From Mesorhizobium sp. NZP2298 (GTDB taxonomy: Bacteria > Pseudomonadota > Alphaproteobacteria > Rhizobiales > Rhizobiaceae), in the NCBI RefSeq assembly GCF_013170825.1, contig NZ_CP033365.1, positions 3,236,001 through 3,300,000 on the forward strand: 64,000 nucleotides of DNA. The letters are read 5' to 3'. This document shows positions 34,283-43,316 of this stretch, in pieces (the stretch's first letter is position 1; every line of letters starts with the position of its first letter). Below the pieces are notes generated by a model. The model saw nothing but the letters and a program-made list of their open reading frames with translations, did not search any database and had not been told where the DNA came from. A program made the position numbers and the translations under genes.

Positions 34283-34747
34283 TCAGGCAACCTTGCGCGG
34301 TTTCTCGACATCCTGGACGATCTGCTTGCTGACCGCTACAGCGTCGCCCGAGCCGATGTTGATGCGGCGAGGCTTCAGCTCCTCGGGGATTTCCCGCACG
34401 ATCTCGACGCTGAGCAAGCCATTCTCAAGGGACGCAGCCACCACCTTCATGTGGTCGGCCAGCTTGAACACGTGTCTGAAGTTGCGCAAGGCAAGGCCCT
34501 GGTGCAGCACTTGACGCCCCTCCGTGTCGGTGGATTTCTGGCCGACAACCACAAGTTCCGGGCCATTCTGCGTCAACTCCACCTCCTCGGAACTGAAGCC
34601 GGCAATAGCCATGGCGATACGGTAGTCGTTTTCACCCGTCTTCTCGATATTGTAAGGCGGCCAGTCGGTCCTGGCGCTGTTTTCGAGCATGTCGAAAAGA
34701 CGATCGAATCCGACGGTGGTTCGATAAAGCGAGTCAAAGGTTCTCAT
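34283..34747 (-). CDS. small heat-shock protein Hsp20 (IbpA-like)
   Basis: 154 residues. MRTFDSLYRTTVGFDRLFDM is the class A rhizobial sHsp N-terminus; the alpha-crystallin domain runs about 35-125 (PPYNIEKTGENDYRIAMAIA, FKLADHMKVVAASLENGLLS, VEIVREIPEE), and the IxI-like motif is RRINIG. It holds unfolding proteins for refolding. AAGGAG precedes the ATG at 34747 by 9 nt and is masked in a ROSE-like hairpin, so translation is probably temperature-controlled. Confidence 0.93.
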   Translation of the reverse strand: MRTFDSLYRTTVGFDRLFDMLENSARTDWPPYNIEKTGENDYRIAMAIAGFSSEEVELTQNGPELVVVGQKSTDTEGRQVLHQGLALRNFRHVFKLADHMKVVAASLENGLLSVEIVREIPEELKPRRINIGSGDAVAVSKQIVQDVEKPRKVA

Positions 34748-34835
34748 AGCCACATTCTCCTTGAAGCAACATGGGTACAAGGTGCGCCACCCAGCGGCGG
34801 CGCCCGTCGTCGAGCCATACAGCCTCGACGGCGGA
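34748..34835 (-). promoter_or_regulatory. ROSE-like RNA thermometer in hsp20 5' leader
   Basis: On the minus strand the start-proximal hairpin has TTGCT (complement of 34765-34769) facing AAGGAG (34762-34757) across a tiny loop, the U(U/C)GCU to anti-SD arrangement that defines ROSE elements, flanked by ACCCAT and ATGTGG. Upstream is a second hairpin, CGTCGAG (34830-34824) with CTCGACG (34814-34808). ROSE elements in front of hsp20 genes are established in rhizobia; the fold here is hand-drawn. Confidence 0.65.
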
Positions 34836-35163
34836 CGATTTGGGCAGCGTCGAAAACAGCTTCAAGACCCCTGCGCAAAAAAATTCGAGCCTCTTGAATC
34901 CGCTGCCGGGGATCGATGTCGACGTCGCTGCCTTGCCGAGCGGCGGATCAGAGCAATCTGGCCTGGCTTGTCGCCCCGCGCGGTCGCCATGACGTGCACC
35001 CGGGAGTGGCCGATCTTCAGGACAAGGCAACGGCCAACTGAGCTCGTCAGGCGTTCATGCACGCCAAAACCAATTGCCAAGCTCAGGCGATACAGCTTAA
35101 ATCTGATTGCATAACGCAATCGGATTTCGCTCGGATACGACGCGCAAGGAAAGGGGAGTGGGC

Positions 35164-35694
35164 ATGGCCAAGCTTGTCTTCGGAATGAACCAGTCGCTGG
35201 ACGGTTACGTCGACCATACGGGATTCGCGCCAGGCCCTGCGCTGTTCCGCCACTTCGTCGAGGAGGCGGAGCGGCAGGCGGGCAGTGTGTACGGTCGCCA
35301 GATGTATGAGATCATGCGTTACTGGGACGATGATCATGCTGAATGGAACGCGGATGAACGCGCCTTCGCGGCGGCGTGGCGGCGCCAGCCGAAATGGGTC
35401 GTCTCGCGCACCTTGAAATCGGTCGGCCCTAACGCGCGGCTTGTCCAGGGTGATCTGGAGAGCGCCATACGCGCGCTCAAGGCCGAGCGCGACGGGGAGG
35501 TCGAAGTGGCCGGCCCGAACCTGGCGCGAAGCCTCACGGATCTTGGCCTGATCGACGAGTATCGGATCTACCTGCACCCCGTCGTGCTTGGTGGCGGCAA
35601 GCCCTATTTCGCCGGACCCCGGCCGCGGCTGCGCCTTGTGGCTCATGATCGGATGGACGGGGATGTGATCAGGTTGACCTACGTCCCTGCTTGA
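35164..35694 (+). CDS. dihydrofolate reductase / RibD C-terminal family protein
   Basis: 176 residues. KLVFGMNQSLDGYVDHTGFA matches the N-terminus of the RibD_C/DHFR-like family; YGRQMYEIMRYWDDD, KWVVSRTLKSVG, EVEVAGPNLARSLTDLGLID (NADPH-binding loop) and YLHPVVLGGGKPYF follow in the expected order. The ATG at 35164 has AAGGGGAG 6 nt upstream. A single gene of this type is usually not the housekeeping FolA; substrate unknown. Confidence 0.87.
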   Translation: MAKLVFGMNQSLDGYVDHTGFAPGPALFRHFVEEAERQAGSVYGRQMYEIMRYWDDDHAEWNADERAFAAAWRRQPKWVVSRTLKSVGPNARLVQGDLESAIRALKAERDGEVEVAGPNLARSLTDLGLIDEYRIYLHPVVLGGGKPYFAGPRPRLRLVAHDRMDGDVIRLTYVPA

Positions 35695-35752
35695 TCCCGC
35701 GACCCTTCGGACGAGACGGAATTCGGGTTTTCCGGATCAGGCTATGGTCGCC

Positions 35753-36958
<1,206 letters not shown>

Positions 36959-37264
36959 TTATTGGATCGAGGCCGGCGGGGAGAAAACGGATGTGCTGAT
37001 CGCCGGCTCGTCATCATGGAGAACATCGTCTCCAGACAGTGCCAAACCACTGCCCAAGGCGTCGAATTCGATTGCCGCGCCAAGCAGTTGGGCCGCCTGG
37101 AGAACCAGATATTCAATGTCCTCGAGGGCGACATTCTCGGCCAGGTTCCTGACCCTGATCTGCTCGGCCGTCGCCGAGATGTTGACGATGCCTGCCGTCT
37201 TGAATGCCATTTGGACCGCTGAATGGACGTCGTCGCGCAAGCGCGTGGAGTAGTCGTACCGCAT
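36959..37264 (-). CDS. hypothetical protein
   Basis: 101 residues. DDVHSAVQMAFKTAGIVNIS then AEQIRVRNLAENVALEDIEY and LVLQAAQLLGAAIEFDA, predicted as alternating helices. GGGAGG is 5 nt before the ATG at 37264, a strong ribosome site. No signal peptide or known motif. Similar short proteins cluster here between the stress genes. Confidence 0.65.
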   Translation of the reverse strand: MRYDYSTRLRDDVHSAVQMAFKTAGIVNISATAEQIRVRNLAENVALEDIEYLVLQAAQLLGAAIEFDALGSGLALSGDDVLHDDEPAISTSVFSPPASIQ

Positions 37265-37486
37265 CGAAACCTCCCAAAGGGAACGGATTTCTGTTCCGTC
37301 TGAAGCATGCGCTCCAAGAGGCGGGCGGGCAAGTGAAATTTTTAAAATATCCAAATAAAATCAATTAGTTAGTATAGTTGCAAGAATGTGCATCCGGGGT
37401 TTGATACGCATCATGAGCTTGATGCGCGGAGTGCTCACTGGCCGGTCTTGACGCGTGATGAGCGCTATCATAGTTATAAGATAAAT

Positions 37487-37503
37487 GAGTTACATACTAA
37501 CTC
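37487..37503. promoter_or_regulatory. inverted repeat GAGTTA-N5-TAACTC
   Basis: A 17-bp perfect inverted repeat in an AT-rich stretch 35 bp before the ribbon-helix-helix-like gene at 37538. It is a plausible operator for that small regulator (autoregulation); no terminator T-run follows. Confidence 0.4.
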
Positions 37504-37537
37504 ACCGTATTTTTAGTCCTGAGCGAGGAAAGCGCGC

Positions 37538-37777
37538 ATGGCTGAACTGGAACGCCCCGAACGGCTGCAAATCATGCTCGCCGCCGACGAATTGGCGGCC
37601 CTGGAAAACTGGCGCTTCGAGAAGCGCATGCCAAGCCGCTCGGCCGCGGTCAGGGAGTTGTTGCGGCGTGGCCTGGCCTCGGACGGATTCCTGATGGCCG
37701 GGCAGGGCGTCAAATCGCAAGACTTCGGGGTCCTGCCCGAGAGTGACGGCAAGGTAACCGATCGGCCTTCGGAGTGA
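37538..37777 (+). CDS. small ribbon-helix-helix-like protein
   Basis: 79 residues. RLQIMLAADELAALENWRFE, then KRMPSRSAAVRELLRRGL, reads as a beta strand followed by two helices, the CopG/Arc pattern used in DNA-binding proteins and antitoxins. GCGAGGAAAG is 8 nt before the ATG. No toxin-like gene is next to it, so it is more likely a stand-alone regulator. Confidence 0.65.
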   Translation: MAELERPERLQIMLAADELAALENWRFEKRMPSRSAAVRELLRRGLASDGFLMAGQGVKSQDFGVLPESDGKVTDRPSE

Positions 37778-37855
37778 ATTCCGTTTCGGCCGTGATTCGC
37801 CGCCCGTGCGAATTGTCCGGGGCGAGATTGCCTTGATCCGTTTGCGCGCTACCTC

Positions 37856-38950
37856 ATGCAAATGAGCGACATCGTGGCGGCGACAACCAACCAAAAACTG
37901 AGCGCGACCGCGGATGCACGCCTTGCGGCGATCGTCGATTCCTCTTTCGACGCCATCATCAGCAAGGATTTGAACAGTATCGTCACCAGCTGGAACCGGG
38001 CGGCCGAACGCATGTTCGGCTACAGCGCCGAGGAAGCGATTGGCCGGTCGATCGTCATGCTCATTCCCGATCACCTCAAGAGCGAGGAAATCGAGATTAT
38101 CAGCCGGGTTCGCGCCGGCGAGCGGGTGGCGAGCTATGAGACGACGCGAAAGCGCAAGGATGGGGCGCTTATTTCTGTCTCACTGACGGTTTCACCGATC
38201 AAGAACGCCAATGGCGAGATCGTCGGCGCCTCGAAGATCGCCCGCGACATTTCCGCCGCCAAGGAGAGCGAGCGCAAGATCAGGCTGCTGATGCGAGAGG
38301 TCAACCATCGTGTCAAGAACCAGTTCGCGGTCATCCTGTCGATGGTCCGGGAGACGAGCAAGCGCTCGAGCGACCCGCGCGAGTTCGAGGAACTGATCCG
38401 TGCCCGCATCATGGCGCTGTCGCGTTCGCATGATCTGCTTGTCACCTCGGAGTGGGCCGGCGCCAGCCTGTTCGACCTGATCCAGGAGCATTTGAAGCCT
38501 TTCGGCCGCGAGGAGCAGATCCTGCTCTCCGGCCCGGTCCTGACGCTGCAGTCGAATGCGGTGCAGAATCTTGGCATGGCTTTCCATGAGCTCGGCACGA
38601 ATTCGTCCAAATATGGCGCGCTGGGCAGCGAAGACGGCCGCGTCGAAGTCACCTGGACGATCGGCTCCGGCACCCACGATGCCGGCGCCTCGGGCGAGCG
38701 TGAGTTCCAGCTGCTTTGGAACGAGACATCCACGCCCCGTCCCGACGACAGGCCCGACCAGGCCACACGCAAGGGGTTCGGCACCGTCGTCTTGCAGCGG
38801 GTGGCGCCGCAATCGCTTGGCGGCTCCGCCGTCCTCGAGCGATCCGCGGGGCATCTCAGATGGCAGTTGGCCGCGCCGCTGGCATCGATCATCGTGCCGC
38901 AACCCGGCGCCGAGTCCGATGACGACGCCGCGCTCGGCTTCGGCCTCTGA
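37856..38950 (+). CDS. PAS-HWE histidine kinase
   Basis: 364 residues, cytoplasmic. PAS domain about residues 20-140 (AIVDSSFDAIISKDLNSIVT, WNRAAERMFGYSAEEAIGRS). The H-box is LLMREVNHRVKNQFAVILSM, the HWE family form. The N-box is MAFHELGTNSSKYGALGS, and FQLLWNET carries the WxE motif that names the family; GFGTVVLQRVAPQSLGG is the G-type loop. HWE kinases are established inputs of the PhyR-EcfG general stress pathway. The signal is unknown and no receiver lies beside it. Confidence 0.9.
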   Translation: MQMSDIVAATTNQKLSATADARLAAIVDSSFDAIISKDLNSIVTSWNRAAERMFGYSAEEAIGRSIVMLIPDHLKSEEIEIISRVRAGERVASYETTRKRKDGALISVSLTVSPIKNANGEIVGASKIARDISAAKESERKIRLLMREVNHRVKNQFAVILSMVRETSKRSSDPREFEELIRARIMALSRSHDLLVTSEWAGASLFDLIQEHLKPFGREEQILLSGPVLTLQSNAVQNLGMAFHELGTNSSKYGALGSEDGRVEVTWTIGSGTHDAGASGEREFQLLWNETSTPRPDDRPDQATRKGFGTVVLQRVAPQSLGGSAVLERSAGHLRWQLAAPLASIIVPQPGAESDDDAALGFGL

Positions 38951-38979
38951 CGCCCCGTCAAAAGAACCTGGTGTCGCGC

Positions 38980-39075
38980 TTATCCGGCGGCGGGCAACTG
39001 CCGGACGTTGATCCCCACTTCTATGGCAAATCGCGGCAACTCGGGAACATGCACGATGCGCGTGGACAACGGCCG
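38980..39075 (-). pseudogene. fragment related to the 68-residue gene at 39531
   Basis: The frame encodes TRIVHVPELPRFAIEVGINV ahead of the stop, which resembles SRVVHVPSGTLDGAAIIVEV at the end of the neighbour at 39531-39737. The N-terminal half is not recognisable. It may be the remnant of a tandem copy. Confidence 0.35.
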
Positions 39076-39143
39076 CTGCCTGAGCGGCGTTGTGCTCAGG
39101 TGGGCGGCAGGTTTCTCCGCCGCCCCGGCCTGCCGGTCCAATA

Positions 39144-39389
39144 TCACTCGACCAGTATGTGCGCTTCGCGCGCGGCGTCGACGAAGGCCTCCCTGGCGGC
39201 ATCGGGGGACACGTCGCCGCTCGTCGCCCGCCGGCACGCACGTAGCGCGGACTGATGTTTCAGGCTGCCGGCATCGCGCCAATGGGTCGTGAGCAATTCG
39301 ATGGCCTGCTGCGTGTTGGACAGGTTGCGGGTGGCACCGGTGACACCGACGGAAACCACCACGGGTTTGGAGAACCAAGCGGTCTGCAT
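39144..39389 (-). CDS. DUF982 protein
   Basis: 81 residues. NLSNTQQAIELLTTHWRDAG, SLKHQSALRACRRATSG and AREAFVDAAREAHILVE match the DUF982 pattern, a small family found almost only in Rhizobiales and often repeated many times per genome. No biochemical function is known. No EcfG-type promoter was found in front of this copy, unlike the pair near 41.4-41.9 kb. Confidence 0.78.
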   Translation of the reverse strand: MQTAWFSKPVVVSVGVTGATRNLSNTQQAIELLTTHWRDAGSLKHQSALRACRRATSGDVSPDAAREAFVDAAREAHILVE

Positions 39390-39530
39390 TGGAAACTCGA
39401 CGACGTTGCGGCACTAAACGTCCGCGTCGGCGCAAAGTTTCATCCCTGCCAATCACTGTCGCGTGAGGCTCGGTGGCCCCCGCCGGCGGCGAAGGCAATC
39501 ATCCCCCTGGCCGGCGCCAGGAGCGCGGGG

Positions 39531-39737
39531 CTAGAGGATGTTGGTCGTCACCTCGACGATGATCGCGGCACCATCCAATGTGCCGCTAGGGACATGCACG
39601 ACGCGAGAGACCCGCAGGTCCTGCGGACTTCCATCGACCGACAGCGAAATGCTTTCTCCGATCCGCGGCACCGCCTGGAAAACGGCGTCGGTGGCGTCCG
39701 GCCGGTTGTCGATGGATATGCGGCAGTTGACGGTCAT
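39531..39737 (-). CDS. small hypothetical protein
   Basis: 68 residues, probably beta-rich: VNCRISIDNRPDATDAVFQA, RIGESISLSVDGSPQDLRVS, RVVHVPSGTLDGAAIIVEVT. AGGAGACATCT precedes the ATG at 39737. No domain recognised. It lies between DUF982 and tRNA-Gln, and a partial relative is at 38980. Confidence 0.55.
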   Translation of the reverse strand: MTVNCRISIDNRPDATDAVFQAVPRIGESISLSVDGSPQDLRVSRVVHVPSGTLDGAAIIVEVTTNIL

Positions 39738-39894
39738 GAGATGTCTCCTGTGTCTGGCCATGCCCCGGTCGTCAACGCAGGGTCCATGAAATGGTTTCAG
39801 GAGGACCGGTTTCAAACCGGAGCTCTCTTGACGCAATTGCCGATGGAATAACCGTTTCACGGCTTCCTGGAATTGCTCCAGCCTGTTGAAGGGC

Positions 39895-39968
39895 TGGTTC
39901 CCGCTCATGGGCTCGAACCACGATTCACGCCTTCAAAGGGCGCTGTCCTACCATTAGACGAAGCGGGA
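39895..39968 (-). tRNA. tRNA-Gln (anticodon TTG)
   Basis: 74 nt with CCA encoded. Acceptor TCCCGCT pairs with AGCGGGA; D stem GTC/GAC; anticodon stem GCGCC/GGCGT with loop CTTTGAA, so the anticodon is TTG (glutamine, CAA codon); T stem CGTGG/CCATG with loop TTCGAGC. All four stems close by hand. No att-like repeat of its 3' end was seen nearby. Confidence 0.95.
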
Positions 39969-40005
39969 GAAGCTGGAACGGTTATGGCGCCAGTACGGCG
40001 AAGCG

Positions 40006-40305
40006 TCAATTCGGGAAGTTGTTGACCGGCTCTTCGCAGCGATAAACCGGGCAGTTTCCATCGCGCGCCGGTATATAGGCCGACATCGGCACCTCCGGCC
40101 AGTCGCATTCATTGCCGAATTGCCTGACATAGCGGTCATAGGTGTTGGGGCCGGTGGTCAGCACCACCGCGCGACGGCTCTGGATCATGGCCCGGATCTC
40201 GGCGCAGCTCATGGCGCGGCTGTCGGGCCGCGCCTCGGCGAGACCGGTCGCCGCAAGCACCGTGCCCAAGGTCATCAATAGGATTCGAACGCGAGCTGAC
40301 ATCAT
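40006..40305 (-). CDS. small secreted hypothetical protein
   Basis: 99 residues. Signal peptide MMSARVRILLMTLGTVLAAT, cleavage near AEA-RPD. The mature part has four cysteines (MSCAEI, NECDW, GNCPVYRC), likely two disulfides, and a NTYDRYVRQ segment, resembling small cysteine-rich rhizobial periplasmic proteins. AGAGAA lies near the ATG. Not assigned to a function. Confidence 0.65.
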   Translation of the reverse strand: MMSARVRILLMTLGTVLAATGLAEARPDSRAMSCAEIRAMIQSRRAVVLTTGPNTYDRYVRQFGNECDWPEVPMSAYIPARDGNCPVYRCEEPVNNFPN

Positions 40306-40491
40306 GTTTCTCTTCTAACGCGGGTTAGGACGAAAGCCACTTCACTTTTGCCGGAGCTGTCCGAGCGGCTTTCATTGTCCCATGGAACTCTTCCTCCGTC
40401 CCGCCGGTTCCGCGACAGGCTACGCATGGAGCGTGGCGAGACGCGGCGGGGCCGCCAGCGCAACCAAATCACGTGTCGCGCATTGCTGGGA

Positions 40492-40662
40492 ATGGACAGC
40501 AGGAAATCTTACGAAACACCGCGATGGTGGCCCGGAGACGAGGGCCGCGAGGCGATGTGCTGTTCTTTCTGCGGCGGCCGCGACCACCGCTATGAGGAGT
40601 GCCCGCAAAGGGCAGACCCGCCCGCTGCCCCGTCCGAGGACGATACGGAAAAATCTCGCTGA
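40492..40662 (+). CDS. small zinc-knuckle-like protein
   Basis: 56 residues from the ATG at 40492. CSFCGGRDHRYEEC has the CX2CX4HX4C spacing of a CCHC zinc knuckle. It is short and the ribosome site (GCTGGGAA) is weak, but the codon use is typical. Longer upstream frames to 40348 look noncoding. A GGAAC-N17-GGTT sequence at 40384-40409 could be a weak stress promoter. Confidence 0.4.
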   Translation: MDSRKSYETPRWWPGDEGREAMCCSFCGGRDHRYEECPQRADPPAAPSEDDTEKSR

Positions 40663-40802
40663 TCCCGTTGCAGCCAACAACCGAACATGCCGTCGTTGGC
40701 TTTGATCCTGTCACGCCTTGAATGCCACCTTTCGCGCCGACAGGCGTTGTCCTGCGAAATGGAGGGCCGCCGCGGGCGGCCGCGCAGGAGAAGGAGACCG
40801 AG

Positions 40803-41096
40803 ATGAAACCTCTCGCCATCGCGTCCCTGATGCTGGCGTTGGCAGTGCCGCCGGCGGCGGCACAGACGGATCCGCAGCAGAACCCGGCCCAGCAGGCCGA
40901 CAAATGCCAGGTCCAGCCGGAGCAAGGCAAGCAGCCGTCCAGCGGCGGCAATCTGACCGAAAAGCTCAATGATTGCGGCGGGGTGCTGAAGCCGCCGGCC
41001 ACCGGCGACCAGGGCATGGCCGCGCCAGCGCCCGACGAAGGCAAGACGCCGGTGATCAAGCCCGGCCAAGTGCCGGCGCAGCCGCCTTCCAAGTAG
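40803..41096 (+). CDS. small secreted hypothetical protein
   Basis: 97 residues. MKPLAIASLMLALAVPPAAA is a signal peptide. The mature part is Gln/Pro-rich (QNPAQQADKCQVQPEQGKQP) with two cysteines and LTEKLNDCGGVLKPP, then a Pro/Lys end. AGGAGAAGGAG precedes the ATG. Similar proteins with the LTEKLxxCGGVLxPP motif are common in rhizobia and uncharacterised. Confidence 0.7.
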   Translation: MKPLAIASLMLALAVPPAAAQTDPQQNPAQQADKCQVQPEQGKQPSSGGNLTEKLNDCGGVLKPPATGDQGMAAPAPDEGKTPVIKPGQVPAQPPSK

Positions 41097-41127
41097 AAAC
41101 CAGGCCGGCGCATTATCGCCGGGCAGC

Positions 41128-41152
41128 GGAACCTCTTAGATCGGGAAACGTT
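41128..41152 (+). promoter_or_regulatory. EcfG-type stress promoter (perfect form)
   Basis: GGAAC (41128-41132), 16-nt spacer, CGTT (41149-41152), an exact match to the general stress sigma consensus. The start codon of the small membrane protein at 41186 is 34 nt downstream. Confidence 0.75.
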
Positions 41153-41185
41153 TCTTTCACGAATTGGATTCGAAAGGACGGAGAC

Positions 41186-41320
41186 TTGAGGGATATTGCC
41201 GGAACCGCCACATTTATTGCCACGATCGCAATCGTGATCGCCCTGATGCTGATGGCGCCAAAGAATTTCGGGTTCGAAACCTCTCATCCTATCGTGGACG
41301 GCGACCTGCCTGCCCAATAA
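41186..41320 (+). CDS. 44-residue single-pass membrane protein
   Basis: Starts at TTG 41186 with AAAGGACGGAG 4-10 nt upstream. One hydrophobic helix (TATFIATIAIVIALMLMA) sits in the middle, followed by a short polar tail. The promoter is an exact EcfG type and a bidirectional terminator follows the stop by 14 bp, so the gene is a complete stress-induced unit despite its small size and TTG start. Confidence 0.65.
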   Translation: MRDIAGTATFIATIAIVIALMLMAPKNFGFETSHPIVDGDLPAQ

Positions 41321-41334
41321 CAGACCCGCTTCGC

Positions 41335-41367
41335 AAAAAAGTAGGCGAGGGCATCGCCTGCTTTTTT
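41335..41367. terminator. bidirectional Rho-independent terminator
   Basis: AGGCGA (41343-41348) pairs with TCGCCT (41354-41359), loop GGGCA, with flanking A6 (41335-41340) and T6 (41362-41367). It can end the plus-strand small gene at 41320 and the minus-strand DUF982 gene at 41406. Confidence 0.85.
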
Positions 41368-41405
41368 GTCGGGCGAAACCGTTCGCACTTTTCCTGGGAA
41401 TGGTT

Positions 41406-41651
41406 CTATCGAACCAGAATGCCGGCGTGATCGCACAGTGCGGTGAAGGCTTCCTGCGCCTGTGCCGCGCCGTCCTTGTTTTCCAGCGCCGCCTCCACCT
41501 TCTCGCGCGCGGCCTGGTAGAAGGGACCGCGGCTGGCATGCGGCCAATCGATCAGGATCTCACTGGCGTCCTGAAGGCTCGCCACCTCACGGATCGTGTC
41601 CGAGCCATGCGGCCTGATGCGCATTGGTGTCGACAGCATCGCATCGGCCAT
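41406..41651 (-). CDS. DUF982 protein
   Basis: 81 residues. SDTIREVASLQDASEILIDW, then PHASRGPFYQAAREKVEAAL, and QEAFTALCDHAGILV match DUF982. It follows another DUF982 gene by 11 bp and is on the same strand, so both are transcribed from the EcfG-type promoter at 41973-41997 and stop at the terminator at 41335. Function unknown. Confidence 0.78.
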   Translation of the reverse strand: MADAMLSTPMRIRPHGSDTIREVASLQDASEILIDWPHASRGPFYQAAREKVEAALENKDGAAQAQEAFTALCDHAGILVR

Positions 41652-41662
41652 TGTTTTTCCCG

Positions 41663-41887
41663 CTACTGGAGGATGTGTGCTTCGCGCGCGGCATCGATCA
41701 TGGCCCGCATCGCCTTTTCCGGCGGCGTCCAGCCATCTAGCGCATCGCGGCAGCTGCGCAATGCCGCCCGGTATCGCCGGCCCTGGCCGGCCGGCCAGTC
41801 GCCGAGGCATTCCAGGCCCTCCCAGGCGCTGCGCACCACGCGCTCGCGCTCGGGGGCAAATTTCAGGCGGATCGGTCGGGGAAACAT
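41663..41887 (-). CDS. DUF982 protein
   Basis: 74 residues from ATG 41887. KFAPERERVVRSAWEGLECL, then WPAGQGRRYRAALRSCRDAL and MRAMIDAAREAHILQ match DUF982. An in-frame TTG at 41899 has GGAGA 8 nt upstream and an ATG at 41923 is also possible; all give the same domain. First gene of a two-gene stress unit. Confidence 0.75.
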   Translation of the reverse strand: MFPRPIRLKFAPERERVVRSAWEGLECLGDWPAGQGRRYRAALRSCRDALDGWTPPEKAMRAMIDAAREAHILQ

Positions 41888-41972
41888 CTTATCGTTCAAC
41901 TGAAGTCTCCGTGACGGGTGCATATGGCCCTGCGGTTTTCAGGGACCGCGGCATGCGTAAGGGGCGCCGGAT

Positions 41973-41997
41973 AACGCCGCCGGCAGGGGAGGGTTCC
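41973..41997 (-). promoter_or_regulatory. EcfG-type stress promoter for DUF982 pair
   Basis: Minus strand: GGAAC (41997-41993), 16-nt spacer, CGTT (41976-41973), an exact consensus. The DUF982 start lies 50-86 nt downstream depending on the codon chosen. Confidence 0.75.
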
Positions 41998-42016
41998 AGA
42001 GCCGAGGGATCAATTT

Positions 42017-42460
42017 TCAATCGCCGGCGACGACGTCCGACAAAGGTCTCGGCGCCGGCGGATCGGCGTCTTCGGCCTGCGGCCGGTCATGCTCGAATTG
42101 CTCGGCGCCGGGCAGCGCGTGGAGCCAGGTCTCGCGGCGGCTGATCCACAATTCATATTCGGGGGCAAGGTCGGTCGGCGCGACGTCGAGGCTGCCAAGC
42201 ATGACCTCGGCCTCGGTGTCGCCGACCCAGGCCACGCGACCGCCGCAGGTCGGGCAAAAGCTGCGCGTTCCGTAAGTGGCGACTTCGCCCGATGTCTCGA
42301 AGGCATCGCGCGGCCAGATGGCAAAGGCCGAATAGACCGAGCCGCCCGCCTTGCGGCAGTCCTTGCAATGACAGAGGCCGACCCGCGTTGGCTGACCGGT
42401 GACGACGAAATGCACGCCGCCGCACAGGCAACTGCCGGTCCTGCGTATGGTGTCGGACAT
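42017..42460 (-). CDS. GFA-family zinc protein (glutathione-dependent formaldehyde-activating-like)
   Basis: 147 residues. GSCLCGGVHFVV, then GLCHCKDCRKAGG and SFCPTCGGRVAWVG give the three cysteine pairs (CxCG, CHCxxC, CxxCG) of the GFA/CENP-V-type zinc fold. The original glutathione-formaldehyde assignment of this family is doubtful for most members, so the role is open. The start at 42460 is chosen because the upstream residues look noncoding. Confidence 0.87.
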   Translation of the reverse strand: MSDTIRRTGSCLCGGVHFVVTGQPTRVGLCHCKDCRKAGGSVYSAFAIWPRDAFETSGEVATYGTRSFCPTCGGRVAWVGDTEAEVMLGSLDVAPTDLAPEYELWISRRETWLHALPGAEQFEHDRPQAEDADPPAPRPLSDVVAGD

Positions 42461-42498
42461 CGGCGGCCCTCCGTTCCCGCGGCGCGCGGCCGCCACCT

Positions 42499-42678
42499 CT
42501 ATCCGCGCGCGGCCATATGGTTGTCGAGCTTCTTGCGCGAAGGCCCGTAGCGCTTGATGATGGTCTGGGCTTCGCTTTGCGGGATGCCGTATTTGCGGGC
42601 AAACGCGGCAACCTCGTAGGTTTCCTCGCTCGAAACCAGCTTGCGGTCCTGTTTGATCTTCGATTTGTCGTCAGGCAT
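42499..42678 (-). CDS. DUF3606 small protein
   Basis: 59 residues: MPDDKSKIKQDRKLVSSEET, YEVAAFARKYGIPQSEAQTI, then a basic tail IKRYGPSRKKL. This is the DUF3606 family, small proteins common in stress regulons of Rhizobiales; the middle part looks like a helix-turn-helix. GCGAGGCAAG lies upstream of the ATG. An EcfG-type promoter is at 42749-42773. Confidence 0.82.
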   Translation of the reverse strand: MPDDKSKIKQDRKLVSSEETYEVAAFARKYGIPQSEAQTIIKRYGPSRKKLDNHMAARG

Positions 42679-42748
42679 GGCTTGCCTCGCTTTCTGTCAG
42701 CCGCATGGTCGCGCGGACATTGTACCACGCGATGCCGCGATCAGACAT

Positions 42749-42773
42749 AACAGCGATCGGCGCTGCTGGTTCC
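42749..42773 (-). promoter_or_regulatory. EcfG-type stress promoter for DUF3606 gene
   Basis: Minus strand: GGAAC (42773-42769), 16-nt spacer, TGTT (42752-42749). Matches GGAAC-N18-TT. The start codon is about 70 nt downstream. Confidence 0.6.
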
Positions 42774-42817
42774 ATGAAGGCGGATCGCACCGGCAGGAAG
42801 CGCTTGCAAGCAGTTGT

Positions 42818-43051
42818 TCAGGCCGGCGAATGAACCGGGCCGGCGTCGCGGTGACCGGTGTCGCCGCATTCGACGCAGGGCGCGCTGGCGCCGGGGCAGC
42901 CACGATGGTGGGTGCCGGCGGGACAGCAAAGGCCGTTGGAGCTTGTCCAGCGCGGGCATTGGAAAACCTGCCCGCTGCCGCCGCAGCCATTGCACTCCAC
43001 CGATGACCCGACCAGAAAGGATCTCGTCCCCAGCCTGACACGCGCGCCCAA
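42818..43051 (-). CDS. possible small cysteine-rich protein
   Basis: 77 residues with several CxxC-type motifs: VECNGCGGSGQVFQCP, GLCCPAGTHHRGC, PCVECGDTGHRD, resembling DnaJ-type or zinc-ribbon sequence. The cysteine spacing suggests metal binding. Ribosome site is not clear and other frames overlap, so it is kept with low confidence. Confidence 0.35.
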   Translation of the reverse strand: MGARVRLGTRSFLVGSSVECNGCGGSGQVFQCPRWTSSNGLCCPAGTHHRGCPGASAPCVECGDTGHRDAGPVHSPA

Positions 43052-43316
43052 TTCTTACCCACCCAAACACTGCATCAGACATAGCTGTGCATTAGCCCAA
43101 GCTAACGATATCACGATCATGGTTACGAACAAGTTTCGCGATATTGTGGCGAGAGCCTCGCCCGGGCAGAAGGGCGTTTGAAGCAGGGCGATCGACTGCC
43201 GCCACCGTGGCGGCGGATGCCTTATGGGTTTTCGGGTAAATTCGCGAAGGGGTGTCGGAACCGCCTCCCGTCGCGCGTCCTTGGGAGCGAAACGTTTTCA
43301 ACCCCTGGAGAAAATC

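Noticed and set aside
39880..39990. tRNA-Gln as an integration site for the island to its left or right
   Set aside because: No direct repeat of the tRNA 3' end and no integrase gene nearby.
40384..40409. GGAAC-N17-GGTT before the zinc-knuckle gene
   Set aside because: Spacer one base longer than the other sites and inside possible coding sequence; mentioned in the gene entry only.
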